This document shows positions 21,568 to 31,984 of a stretch of DNA of 64,000 bases, one piece after another. The translations under genes were made by a program, and so were the position numbers. The notes beneath the pieces are model-generated. The model searched no databases. It was given only the letters and a program-made list of their open reading frames with translations, and was not told the DNA's origin. This DNA comes from Auricularia sp. M13 (lineage: Eukaryota; Basidiomycota; Agaricomycetes; Auriculariales; Auriculariaceae), in contig CM073198.1 of NCBI GenBank assembly GCA_037042915.1, positions 1,860,001 to 1,924,000 of the forward strand, given 5' to 3'. Every line of letters starts with the position of its first letter. Positions within the stretch are counted from its first letter, which is position 1.

Positions 21568-22146
21568 TCAGCGCACGCGTCGTGTGTGTCTGAGCGGGCG
21601 TACCTTGCTCAGGACATCGCTAGTCACTGCAGGGCCCGCAGTGACCGCGCCCGAGTACGAGCCGCGGCGGGGGACAGTCTTGGGTGCGGCCTGGCGCGGG
21701 GCGATGCTCGCGTTGTTGGCGCGCGGCACCTGCTGTGTGAGGCCCGCGGGGAGCGACTGCTGGCGCGGCGCCAAGAAGATGGGCTGCTGGACTTTCTCGG
21801 CCCCGTTGTCGTTGACCTCCGCCTGGCGGCGAGCGCGGCGGTCGTTTTGCACTGCCTGGTCGCGGCCCGGTGAGGCAATCTCGGCCAGCTTCCTGACCGT
21901 CGCCGGGCGGCAGGGAGAGGTCTCGCACGACGTCTGGCCTGAGCCCGGGGGCGACGCGGGCGTGATGGACTCCCCGGTGGTGGCTTCAATGGCCGGGAGC
22001 ACGAAATCAAGAAGAATGGGAGCGGGCGGCGGCGCGTAGTCGCTCTCGTTGCCGCGGAAAGAGTCTGGCTGCGTCAGCTTTTCGCAGCTGTCGATGCAGC
22101 AGGAGCCCGTACTTTTGGACATGGTCGACGTTTTGGAAGTGGGCAC
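21568..22146 (-). CDS. Possible extra ORF in the LINE leader (192 aa)
   Basis: Minus-strand frame upstream of ORF1, in the same direction. It has a balanced composition, including ILLDFVLPAIEATTGE and KLAEIASPGRDQAVQNDRR, and reads more like protein than the overlapping frames. No domain is recognised. It may be an upstream ORF of the LINE, an older N-terminal part of ORF1 or chance. Low confidence. Confidence 0.3.
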   Translation of the reverse strand: MPTSKTSTMSKSTGSCCIDSCEKLTQPDSFRGNESDYAPPPAPILLDFVLPAIEATTGESITPASPPGSGQTSCETSPCRPATVRKLAEIASPGRDQAVQNDRRARRQAEVNDNGAEKVQQPIFLAPRQQSLPAGLTQQVPRANNASIAPRQAAPKTVPRRGSYSGAVTAGPAVTSDVLSKVRPLRHTRRVR

Positions 22147-22956
22147 GGTGCGAGCTGGCGAGCGGGGACTGTGTGCTGATGAAGCGAAGAGGATGGACGG
22201 GTCCTCGACGGGCGCGATCCCACGTTAAGAGGGCCGTCCTCGGTGAGGCTGGCGACCTGTCTGGCTTGCAGCGCTGCTCTCGGCGGTCGTCTGGAGCGCG
22301 AGATGATCCCCGTCGTACGTGTAGTACGCAAGACTCATCTACGGCTCGGGGGCGGCAGCAGTGGCCAGGGCGTCCTCGCTGGCTCTGAGGGAGATCGCCA
22401 GAAGCACGCCCCGCCGTCCGGATTGGGATAGTTGGAGGCGGCCTGGTTGACGCTCCAGGGCCCGACGATGAGCATGTTGGGCGGAGAGAAAGAAAACGCC
22501 GGCTGCAGTGGGGGGGCGGCCGGTTTAAGTCTTCTAATTCGATCATTTGGGATCATCCCGGCCGGAATTGTTCTCCGGGCTTGGCAGAGCAGGTCCGGCC
22601 GGTTAGTCAAAGGTGGTTTGTCACCGTTTCGGCCCCGATATGCTCAGGGAAAGCGCGTTTGACAGAGCTGTTTTGAGCGCAGATTACGAAAGCGGGGCGG
22701 CTGCAGAGAGCCAGACGCCGGAGGGCCAAACGCCCGGCGCTTCGATACATGCTGCAGCTCATCCTGGTTGCGGGGCCCTAGGCGCATGGCTGTCACGTGT
22801 CGTCATTGCATCTCGCGAGTTCGTAATGGCGCGACGCTGACGCGTGTGGGGCCCAGGCGTCAAACTGTCATGTGTCTTCGTTGCATCGCGAGCGTTTGTA
22901 ATGGCGTGGTACTGCCACGTGTCCGTTCACTGCGGGATACAACGGTGATATATGTA

Positions 22957-23643
22957 TTAAGTTCGAGTGCTTGCTCCTTCGCGTGCGGCGCGTGCCCACA
23001 GTGAGCGGTTGTACTCTACTACAAGGGGCGTCCCGTCGATGAAGGCCACGTGACGGCGCTCGCACTGCGGGAAGTAGCGCCAGTGCCTGTCTCTCCCCTC
23101 GCGTTTGACCCACGAGTTCTCGCAGCCTCCATGGCATTTGAAACGTGCGCGCCCGGCTCCTGCGTGCTCGCGTTGCGCCGGCGTTCTGAGAATGTCGTTG
23201 ATGTTTGCGAAGGCGTACAGCTTCGGCGGGGCAGGCCTCTTCGCGTGCAGAGCCGACTCGCGCGAGATAGTGGGCTCGTCGCTGGAGCGGTCGGGCCTGA
23301 CCGATGCGGAGCGCTTCCTGGAAGGCCTCACGTCTGGAGTCGTGGGTCGCGCTGGCGACGCGTGATCGGCCGTGAGTTGTTGCTCTGGGGAGGTTGAGCT
23401 GATTGCGGGCCTTGTACAGGCTTGCGCACCTGCGGCTGGCGATGTCCGTTCCCGCACGCCGGTCTGCCCGCCTGCACTTTGACCGGGCCCGTTTCGAGTA
23501 ATGGTGCTCAGAATGAGCCAGCGCGGGTCGATGCACGTGACGCCCGGCTCTGGCGCGTGGGGAGAGGACGGCGAGTGCGAGGGTAACACCGCCTGTTTTT
23601 CCTGCACGCTGTTCAGCGAGGCGGAGGACTCTGGGGCGAGCAT
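22957..23643 (-). CDS. Possible Cys/His-containing ORF in the LINE leader (228 aa)
   Basis: Minus-strand frame about 1.5 kb upstream of ORF1. The first 150 residues are Ser/Pro/Arg-rich. The end has a structured look, with FKCHGGCENSWVKREGRD, then HWRYFPQCERRHVAFIDG and a hydrophobic stretch. The C-x3-C and C-x3-H spacing could form a small zinc site (inference). No known LINE ORF matches. It might be an extra element-encoded protein. Confidence 0.3.
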   Translation of the reverse strand: MLAPESSASLNSVQEKQAVLPSHSPSSPHAPEPGVTCIDPRWLILSTITRNGPGQSAGGQTGVRERTSPAAGAQACTRPAISSTSPEQQLTADHASPARPTTPDVRPSRKRSASVRPDRSSDEPTISRESALHAKRPAPPKLYAFANINDILRTPAQREHAGAGRARFKCHGGCENSWVKREGRDRHWRYFPQCERRHVAFIDGTPLVVEYNRSLWARAAREGASTRT

Positions 23644-23918
23644 GGGTGTACAGGCTCCTTACAAGCGTGCAGACGGTTCCCGCCGAAACTGGGCTGCCTG
23701 CTGTGTGTTCTTTTTGCGACGATCTGGTGGCGTCTGAGATAGCAGTTCGCCTCCTAGTCAACAGCTTCCAGTTCCTCAGCAGTCGGGTGTGCTGGTCTCA
23801 ACTGTGTTGTTCCATTCAGTCGCCTGCCGCGGAACTGAGGAAGGTGGCGGAGGAGCGTGGTCTGGAAATCTTGCGCGGAACGCTCTCATCGTCGAAAAAG
23901 GCCGTTGACGTGTCGCAC

Positions 23919-24221
23919 CACTCTATAAAAGGAGGGTGAGAGGGCCAGTGCGTAGACTCTATGTGTTATTCTGTCCTGTGCGTTCCCCTTCGTTTAGGCG
24001 TTGCGTCGTCTCACTCGTCCTATAGTGTAGAGACGTTTCGCCAGTGTGGGGTGCGAGTTGGCCTATTTGTCCCCTCGCTGTCTCATCTCTCTCAGTGCAA
24101 GTCTTCTAAGCACCGGCCTTACTGGATCGACGTTGAGTGCGACGCGCCGGAGAACTGTACGCTGGACGACACCATAATCTACTGCGAGTGCCCGGTTTGC
24201 AGCTTGGTGCGTTTCCAGTAG
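23919..24221 (+). other. Antisense TATA box and short ORF inside the LINE leader
   Basis: On the plus strand, opposite to the LINE, CTATAAAAGG at about 23920-23930 is followed about 30 bp later by an ATG at 23961. It opens an 86-codon frame ending at 24221, with a Cys-rich C-terminus (VECDAPENC, YCECPVC). This could be an antisense promoter of the element or chance; no family was recognised. Confidence 0.3.
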
Positions 24222-24920
24222 TTTTGGGCGTCCTCTTATACTATGTAGCATACTCCGTCGCCCGGCGATTTTGTTGGGTTCGCTTTCCTGCCCTCGCGCT
24301 GCCAGGGGTGTGTCGGCGCAAGGGTCTGTGCCTGTGGGCCCGGAGGCTTTTGCGTTTGTCCCGGAGAAGTCGGCTTGGCTGTGCCCGGGCGTCTGATTTC
24401 CGGCCCCGACGTCGGCGGGCCGGAGGCCGGGTTCGTTGATTTCGCGCCTGGTCCTGTCGCATTCTCGACGAGGGTCAGCGGTTGGCTCGCGCGGTGCGCG
24501 GGATGTGTTCTGCCATCGCTATTCGTGCTTACGGCGCAATGCAGGGGCTTGAGGTTCATTGTGGCGCTGCCTGGCCGATTTTTCGGTTGCGTACGCGCTC
24601 TACGCGGTACACTCGGCGCCGACGGCGTGTCGGAGAGGACGAGTGCAACTGTTGTGTAGCAGTGAGGCGCTGGGGCGCTGATGGCCTCTGGGGGCGTCGA
24701 GCATGAGGCTGCTCAGTGCTTATGCTTGGTGTGTGCTCGTCCTGTGCGGACGCGTGTATTTGTATTATCCTGGTGTCTACACTGCGCAGTACGCGCTAAA
24801 AACATCTTCTCGGCCCATCTATGGCACTAGGGGAGCGCTAGGGGAGATAGGGGGGGGTTGGTGTGTTCTTCACGCGGGTGAGCGTTTTGAACCTGATGGT
24901 TCGGGAAGAACCCCCCCGCC

Positions 24921-24933
24921 CAGGCTTGTACTT
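24921..24933. repeat. Right target-site duplication of the LINE
   Basis: CAGGCTTGTACTT, an exact copy of 13415-13427. It marks the 5' junction of the element, whose minus-strand sequence begins at 24920 with GGCGGGGGGGTTCTTCCCGA. Confidence 0.88.
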
Positions 24934-27900
24934 ACTGCGTGCGAGGATCCGATGTCCCAAAATTCGTGCAGATCGTGATATTGTACGATCTGGACGGCGA
25001 TTTGGAGGTAGTATCAGTAACGGACAAGGTGCGCGCTACAAGCAGTCCGGCTTTTCTTCGGTTCGGTCGGGATGGCAGTAGAGTATGTAAGTCCAACTAC
25101 ATCAAATGAGCATAAGGTGCGCCCTGCGACGAGACGGGGGTCGTGCGCCCCGCAGCCTGACTCAGATCGTCAGCTGAGATTATAGTAACTGACAGTGCAA
25201 CCGTGCCAGGCTGGTGATGAATCAGCTGCTGCACTGGCAGGCTGCGTAAAGCGCAAAGACGCAGTGCAAGTACAGTCGGCCTGAGGAGGGATTCATGGCG
25301 GCGCATCCGGAGTGTAGCGGGCCGCCCAAACGCGCCATGGCCGCTCTACTGCAAGAAGTTGGCCTCCTCAAAGAGTGACACGCGGTTCCAAGTGTCCCCA
25401 AGGAGAGTACCAGTCAATCACGGGGATGCATTTGCAGCGTTTCCCAAATGGGGAACATTGACGCACTGAGGATCCTGGTGGGAAATTTCGAAGCTGGACC
25501 AACGTGAGGTTCCTCAATGCTAGTCTGAGGAAAGCGCTGCAAGTGCATATTTGCGCCTAAGTTGTTTTCGCTGAAGATAGGACTAATAGATGGCGCAATA
25601 AGAACGCCGTTCGCGGACAGTGCGACTCGGACTCATCTGGAAGATGAAGAAAGGCGGACGGCGCTTGGTGGCGCTCCGCGGGCCTGAACTAGGCGATTTG
25701 CTGCCGGAGCTGGGAACTGCCTGTTTGTAGCGTACCCTGAGCTCTTCCGCATCTCGTTTTGCCAATTCTCCGGCAATGCATATGTGCTCGCAGCGAGTGC
25801 AAATGTATGCAAGACCCAGCCGGACCTCGAAGCCTGATTGGAGTAGGCTGACAGTTCTCAGGATTACACCGAGCATTCGCCGCACCTAGGCCTCCGGCTC
25901 CACCGAGGGGAGCTTCAAGTGCAAGGACGTCTGCACCTGGGCTCCTCAGGCTGGAGCATATCCGAATCCCCATGCTGCCAGTCGAAGGAGGGAGAGGGAG
26001 AGATCCGCCAGTGCCAATGAGACGGCAAATGCTTTTCCATCGGCGGTCCTGCACATCTCCGGACCTTGCGAGTCCCCATCTCACGGCCGCTAGCACGCTA
26101 CATGTCAAATTGTCAAAATGCCTCAGAAGCTAGGGGTCTCGTTGTGCGGGGAGGCCGAATGGGGCAAGGAACGCGGCAGTTGCGCATCCGCAACGTCGGA
26201 CCTCTTGCACACACATGATAAAGATAAAGCCTGCAATGTGTCATGCACAGGCCCCCGTGGCAACTAAGCGTAGCCAAGGGCATACACACACTGTATCAAT
26301 GTCTGACTGCTTTATCATTCATTGACAGCCTTCCCGGTTCCTCGAAAACATCACGCAAACGCGCGGATGCAAAAGCCGGCGGGGAGACCAGAGCGGCGGG
26401 TGGGCAGACTAGCGCTGCAGGGCGTTGGATGCGCTCGTGAGAAGTGCTGGCGAACATACGAGACGCCCTCAGGCATCGACGTTCCGCGCTCGCGGTCGTC
26501 GGCGGTGTTCGAAAACTGACAGCCTCAGGCAGGCGGACTCCGCGCGCAACTTCACACCCTCGCTCCTCTGAGAACCGTCTCCAACCGCTCAGGGGGGGGG
26601 GGGCGGAAGCAGCCCCAATATGCAGGCAGCCGAATAGATGCGCGCATTCGCGCGCCCACCCAGGGCATCTCGAAAATCGCAAGCCTCGGCCTCAGGCCTG
26701 CTGCTGTCGCTGTCACCCGCGGCATCCCGGCAGAACGCACCAAGGATTCCTCACACTTCTTTCCGGTGTGTGTCTGTCTGATGCCGCGGCTCAAGTTCTT
26801 GAGACGCGTGTGGAGCAGGCGTGCGCATTGGCTTGGCCGCCCCCGCAGCGACTAATACTGCCACTGGGGTGGCGCGGCAATGCGCGCGAAGAGGACACCG
26901 GTGCGCTTGGTGCCAGGGCGAATCCCGGGCGCGCGCGTCGGTGCTCGCTGCTGACAACGCGTGTCCCTATGGGTGAGCGTCCATGCGAGGCATCGTTTGG
27001 GCTGATAGCAGGGACCAGGTGGCGCGGGCCGACGCGCGTGTTGCAATTGGCCTTGGGCGCGGGAAAAACTGCACGGCCTGGGAAATGCGGTCCTCGTGAC
27101 AGCGCAAGTTCTGGTCGTGAAGCAGAGGGATGGGGGACACGGGAGGCCGCTGTTCAGGCGTCTCAGTGTGCACGGGAACACTACATCCGCCGGCGTGCCA
27201 GTGGCTTCATACCCTGCAAGGCAAGTGCCCGTGTGGGCATCAGAGAGGTTCCTTCGGCACGCCAGCCTGAGATGCGGAGATCTGGCATACTGCCATATCG
27301 TGGAGATGCAGGGGTTCTTAGCAGCAGCGCGATGCAGCAGGCTGCCTGATAGAGGGCTTGTTTGAATGCACGGCGGTCGGCGGTCTGTGGGCTGTAGAAG
27401 GCACAACTGTCCCGGCTCAGGGCAGAGAGACAGGGCAGCCGCGCACCGTTGCGTGAGAACGAACTGTGGGAACAAAGGTTAGACAGCCTGGCAGGCGGTG
27501 TGCATAGAATTCAAGGGCTAGTGCCTCCCCAAACGAGAGACGACAGCAGACACGCTGATTGATACGAAGGTGCTTCATATCTAGTGCCTTGTAGGGCCTA
27601 TAAGCCTGTTCGCCATGAGGTACTGCACGCACTTTGATCTCGCAGCAGAAGCGTCAAGATTACAGCATGTACCGACATCGTTGGAAAGATACTACTGTAC
27701 ACCCAAGAGAAAGAGTCAGCAGAAGAGGGAATGAAGTTCACGTGCCCACAATTGCCCTCGACGATGGCGTGAGAGTCCTAAACATCAAGTAGTCCGGCGG
27801 TGGTTGAATAACAGAAATCGACAGGAGATACAGCGTCAAGATGAAGGAGAGACTAGCTGGATGAGGTTTAAATAATAGAGGACCACGAGACGAGGTCCGA

Positions 27901-28421
27901 GTCGTCCGTTTCAACTTGCACAGACAGGCCGAATGGGTCGGCTCATCATTTATTGAGTAACGAGCGGTTGGGCGTCGTTCCGGTAGTGGGATACGCTCCT
28001 TAGGTGTGTTATGGTGCCCTTACGACAAGCAGAGGTGCCATTCAGCGCCATTTGAAGTGGTGTGAGGAAGAGGAGAGATAGATCCGGCTGCGGAGTTTGA
28101 CGACGCGTCGCCTGTTGGAATGTGACCACCACCGCGACTTGGCAATCGGCGTTCTTCCGGCTGATACAGTATGGGCAGACTCTCCTCAAAGGCTCCGCGA
28201 CTGGACGTCGTCGCTAGCATAAGCCGTAGTAGCGGCACCGAGGCAGGAGGAGACGCGTGCGTTCTTGTCTGTCCCCTTTACTCGATGACTACTCACTCGC
28301 GCGTCGTGATTCGGACGTAGCCTGCGCGACTTTCAGTTTCAAGAAGACTACGCCCAGACTCTGGCTTCAAAGGTATGTAGAAATTGCCAGTTGCGCTCGC
28401 TGACCAGCGCTAAATGAATTT
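24934..28421. other. Gene-poor region right of the LINE
   Basis: About 3.5 kb without a supportable gene. The longest frame (26444-27349, plus) is Arg/Ala/Pro-rich, overlaps equally long minus-strand frames and has no motif. A 13-nt G run occurs near 26591. The sequence may be decayed repeats, but I could not assign a family. Confidence 0.5.
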
Positions 28422-29300
28422 ATGAAGGTGAATTCGCACTGGGAACAATTCCCTCTACCGCATGACGAACATGCGTTGGTCGGGCGCAGCAAGGAAGAAC
28501 TTCTCGAATACGACACGCTTCTCATCGCTTTTCGTGCGCCAGCTCAGTTATTGGAAAACTGCAATATAGCTGACATTGTTGCAGGGAAGTTGCGCGAGGG
28601 TATCCTGGCGTCGCACCGCACTGATGCATTCGCTGCTCATGGTGCGCGTTCCAGACGACTTGACTGTAGCTGAATGCTCACTGGTCTATTAGTTTATGAA
28701 TCGTCTTTCCTACTCGCGGTGCTGTTTGCCTCGCCCACACACGCGACCTCCGCGCAAACGCATTTGCTGCAGGCGCTCTACCCAGCGCGTCCGCGGACAG
28801 GGATCGTTCCAATAGCTGCCATGCTGCACGTCCTCGCCCACCACACACACCCCACCGAATTCCTCTCGCGTCTACGGCAATCATCAGCCTTTCTCGAACC
28901 TGACGAATATGCGTGGCTATCGAAACTTGCGTCTTACAAACGCACGGGAAACTTCGTCGCGACCCAGAAACATCTCTCTCCAGCGCAACTGGTACCCAGT
29001 CTGAACGCCGATGTTGCTGGAGATTTATACGGAGGACGCGTGGATATCGGGCGGCGCGCTGTGAGGCGGTTGTTGCACCAAGTGCAAGAAGACATCCGGC
29101 AGTCAACATGGAACGTGTTGCGCACTGCGTATCGAGAGGCGATCATCCAGGACTCGGCACCCTGGCTAGCTCGTAGTTTGGCTTTGAGCACGGACGGCGA
29201 GTTGCGCCAATGGATTGAGGATAAGGCACGAAAAGGCGAGGTGCGAGATACGGAGCTCAATGGGCGGCTGAGTTGGACGTTTGTCAAGACCAAGGTGTAG
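28422..29300 (+). CDS. Conserved-looking helical protein, function unknown
   Basis: Two exons, 28422-28641 and 28693-29300, joined by a 51-nt GT-AG intron (phase 1), give 275 aa. The sequence is mostly helical, with blocks such as LLEYDTLLIAFRAPAQLLEN and FLSRLRQSSAFLEPDEYAWL and a charged C-terminus ending RLSWTFVKTKV. No transmembrane segment or signal peptide is evident and I recognise no family. Its 3' end faces the 3' end of Hsp20 copy A (convergent, 164 bp apart). The frame is open and codon use is like that of the neighbouring genes, so it is probably real. Confidence 0.65.
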
Positions 29301-29464
29301 ATTTTGTGACCCGAGTGTACTATGATTGATAATGTTGTTTCCATCTTTTGCTGACAGTAGTACTGTTGCTACTGACGGTTCGATTCAAAAAGTAAATGAC
29401 ATTTCGCTAAGGCTACAATCTGCATGAAGCAGCGTATCAGTCATGATTCCAGTCAACAACCCAT

Positions 29465-29979
29465 TTAGTTGACGGTAATGCGCTTCGCCTCCTGCTCCGG
29501 CGTGGACTTGGGGAAGGTCACAGTCAACACGCCGTCGTTTAGCGAAGCCGAGACGCTCTCGGGTTTCGCGCCCTGCGGGAGCGGCAGGACGCGCGAGAAG
29601 CGGCCGGAGCGGCGCTCGCGCACGACCCAGCCGTCCTTGTTCTCCTCGGAGGACGACTTGACCTCGCCGGAGACGGTGAGACGGCCGTTGTGCACGTCGA
29701 TCGCGATGTCCTCCTTCTTCAAGCCTGGGAGCTCGAACGTCGCGGTCACGAGGTTCTTCTCCTTGTCTTCGTGGAGGTCCATCCTGCAAAGGAGTCAGCA
29801 TGCACGTCCGATAGCTGAGTAGTAGATGATGTAACGTACCTTGGCCTGAAGCCTTGTGACGCCGTATCGTTAGACCCGTCGCCAACGCGGCCAACTGGGA
29901 GGTTGCCGTTGAACACGTCATTGAAGGCGCGCTCGAAATCGGCGAACGGGCTGGAAGTCGCGGTCCAGAAAAGCGACAT
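29465..29979 (-). CDS. HSP20: Small heat-shock protein Hsp20, copy A
   Basis: Two exons, 29979-29840 and 29783-29465, with a 56-nt intron in phase 2 give 152 aa. Residues 1-46 are a variable N-terminus (MSLFWTATSSPFADFERAFN). The rest is an alpha-crystallin domain starting MDLHEDKEKNLVTATFELPG, with the hallmark GVLTVTFPK (A-x-x-x-G-V-L type) near the C-terminus. It would act as an ATP-independent chaperone that holds unfolding proteins. The protein is identical to copy B as far as I can read, and copy C differs at about six positions. It is transcribed away from a truncated TPK remnant, and its promoter has a TATA box and a heat-shock element. Confidence 0.95.
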
Positions 29980-30070
29980 TGTGAGAAATGCGAGTGAAGA
30001 TGAGAACGCTTTGAGAACTGGAAGTTGTACTTGGGTATATGTCTGATTAGGACAGGAAGGTTGAGGCAGT

Positions 30071-30153
30071 CTTTATATACCAGGGGGAAGGGAATGTCTG
30101 GGCACGTCGAGAACGTGACGGCGGAAGCGCCCGAATGTTCGGGAATACTCTTC
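30071..30153 (-). promoter_or_regulatory. Hsp20-A promoter: heat-shock element and TATA
   Basis: Reading toward the gene, a heat-shock element lies at 30132-30153 (GAA-n2-TTC-n2-GAA units in GAATGTTCGGGAATACTC) and a TATA box at 30071-30080 (GTATATAAAG). These are about 155 and 95 bp upstream of the ATG. The same layout occurs at copies B and C. Confidence 0.7.
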
Positions 30154-30331
30154 ACACCTACCTACCCATTACCACCTCAGTGATCCTACGAATGTTCTTG
30201 AATCTTCCATCATCATCATGGTACCGTATCCTACGGTCGACGAGGAGCACTTTCCTTGCTTTTGCAAATCTGACCGCAATATGGCGCGCCGGGCAAGCGC
30301 CCGTCGTCTGCTGTCACCGTCGTCGTCGGTC

Positions 30332-30533
30332 ATGGCGGCCCCCGGCACCCTGCAGTTCTCCTGGAATATGGCAAAAGCGCAGCGCCCTGATTCAGTACCA
30401 GCCCTTTTCGCGCGAGCTACTTACGCGTCTCTGGCCCGCAGCATCCCGGCGCGCGTGCGCGGACAGCGGCGCCAACAGGCTGCACGACCTCGCTCGAACC
30501 CTACCCAGCGGCCTTGCTCTTGCTTCCTCGCTC
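30332..30533 (+). pseudogene. Truncated thiamine pyrophosphokinase remnant
   Basis: This stretch matches the first part of the intact TPK gene at 33541. It shares ATGGCGGCCCC, the PFSRELLTRLWPAAS block, the GGANRLHDLARTLP block (here S for the first G) and the preceding GTCATGGC context. The frame is disrupted by small indels, and similarity stops after about 200 bp, before the diphosphate-binding GDLDS region. It lies beside Hsp20 copy A exactly as the intact gene lies beside copy B, so the pair was duplicated together and this half decayed. Confidence 0.8.
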
Positions 30534-30659
30534 TGATTCGAGCCTTTCTCTCAGGTGGATCTGCCCCCTGCTCTGCTTTGCAAACCCGCGACCGGTATTT
30601 CGTGCACCTTGCCTTGCTGCTTCTTCTTTCTGCCTGGCACTGAGGCCTGACTCTCTCTG

Positions 30660-30840
30660 CACGATATCTATCACCGAAAGTCGTGTTGCTCGTCGCCGAA
30701 TTTGCAGCCTGGAATGATGCTTATGACTGCGATTGGTGGGCTGACCCTTGTCTCGCACGCTTTCAAAACAACTGTCAACCCGCTCATTTACCGCCGCATC
30801 TCGAAAAAACTGGAACAAGTTCTGTATATATTGTATGATG
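30660..30840 (+). pseudogene. F-box gene fragment
   Basis: A short piece resembling the N-terminal part of the F-box-like gene at 49476-50405. VVLLVAEFAAW (compare VLLVAECAAW) and, in a shifted frame, GLTLVSHAFKTTVNPLIY (compare ELTLVCRAFKTAIDPILY) are readable. The change of frame between them and the lack of the remaining gene show it is a dead fragment. Confidence 0.6.
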
Positions 30841-30906
30841 TGACCTGTGGCGACTCGAGCCAATCAATTCCCCCGAATGGTGCCAACTTTTTGCGACTGT
30901 TTCAAA

Positions 30907-31984
30907 CTACGCAAGCGTCAGCCCGCCGTCGACCTGGATTGTCTGGCCTGTGATGAAATCGCATCTGCCAAGCGTTCAGAAACGGTTCGCCGTATCATAG
31001 ACTCTACCACTGACTTCATGAGGAACAGGTATGCCTCAGCGACCTGCGCAAAGGTCAGAAACTCGCTCACACAAAGCCAGGCTACGATGCAAACCTCATG
31101 TGGCAGGGCAACGTGCTTGACCAGGAGAGACTCGGACAGCGATTTGATGCGCGCCTCACGCTGAGCTTCGGGCATTCCGTCCCATAGCTGATGAGGTGAC
31201 CGTCAGACTTCGCTCTGACGCGGTTGAAATGTGCATATATCCGATACCTCAGTCAGGACGGCTCCTGGGCTAACGGCATTGACTCGAATTGGAGCAAGGT
31301 CCACAGCGAGGCCGCGAGTGACTCCGTCGACGGCGCCCGCCATTGCGGCCACGAGACTCCACCCCTTCCCGGGCTTGAAGAGAATGCTTCCTGGTGTTCG
31401 TATAGACGGTGAGACCTCAGGGCGGAACTTGCGACACGTACCCAGCGTGAGTATCACTGAGCCTCCCGTCCTAATCTTGGCGGACTGTGCCGCAGCCACC
31501 GCGCCCCAGAAGCGCACATCGAAGAGGCCTGCAGCAGTAGAAACCTCAGTTTATCAAGCTTCCCGCCCAAATGCCAGAGCAGCTCCCTTACCCTGCGCCT
31601 GTGCGAGATCGATATCAGGGAATCCGCCTTTCAGCGCGTCGCCCGACGTCCAGATGAGATGATCGATCTCGCCGGCAGACAGGACGAGCTGCTTGACGGA
31701 CTCCAGGTTGGTCGCATCGACCGTCGCGCCGGAGACCTTCCCTTCCAGGTTGGGCACCTTCTGCAGCTTAGCCACCGAAGCGTTGACCTTGTCGACAGAG
31801 CGCGAGGCCACAATAACATGCGCCGCGCGCGAGGCCAGCGCTGCCTCTGCGACGGCGTATCCTACGGCCAGTTCGATCAGCATGTCGCCCGCAACGTAGC
31901 AGCATAGTATAGCGTTCGAAGACACCGACCGATGCCGCTAGTGCCGCCTACGATGAGAATGATTTTTCCTGCGAGCGATGCCAT
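30907..31984 (-). CDS. Short-chain dehydrogenase/reductase (SDR) family protein
   Basis: Seven exons on the minus strand: 31984-31930, 31861-31592, 31528-31442, 31390-31248, 31187-31095, 31043-31015 and 30964-30907, giving 244 aa. The N-terminus MASLAGKIILIVGGTSGIG is the dinucleotide-binding GxxxGxG motif. Further blocks are VIVASRS, DLAPIRVNAVSPGAV and the closing CDFITGQTIQVDGG. The usual catalytic Tyr-x-x-x-Lys is not visible: the equivalent stretch reads GWSLVAAMAGAVDGVTRG. It may belong to the SDR subgroup that lost this pair or act without classical catalysis. The substrate is unknown. A second gene starting with the same residues lies at the right edge of the window. Confidence 0.9.

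Larger units (their letters stand above)
13428..24920 (-). mobile_element. Full-length LINE-type (Tad-like) non-LTR retrotransposon
   Basis: About 11.5 kb on the minus strand. From 5' to 3': a 5' end beginning GGCGGGGGGGTTC at 24920, a long leader (24920-21435) with weak ORFs, ORF1 (21434-19608), a 587-nt spacer, ORF2 (19020-13630), a 168-nt 3' UTR and a tail of at least 34 A (T run 13426-13461). The perfect target-site duplication and long open ORFs point to a young, possibly autonomous copy. The layout with an APE-type endonuclease before the reverse transcriptase, a degenerate RNase-H-like region and a C-terminal CCHC finger resembles basidiomycete Tad/I-like LINEs. The length is greater than the 6-8 kb usual for fungal Tad elements, mainly because of the leader. 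It lies between the 12 kb gene pair and a gene-poor region and interrupts no recognisable gene. Confidence 0.88.

Noticed and set aside
21482-22039. A 185-codon plus-strand frame in the LINE leader
   Set aside because: Antisense to a better minus-strand frame; its apparent hydrophobic start is probably chance.
26444-27349. A 301-codon plus-strand frame in the gene-poor region
   Set aside because: It is Arg/Ala/Pro-rich with no motif, overlapped by equally long minus-strand frames, and has no plausible introns or neighbours; GC-rich DNA yields such frames by chance.
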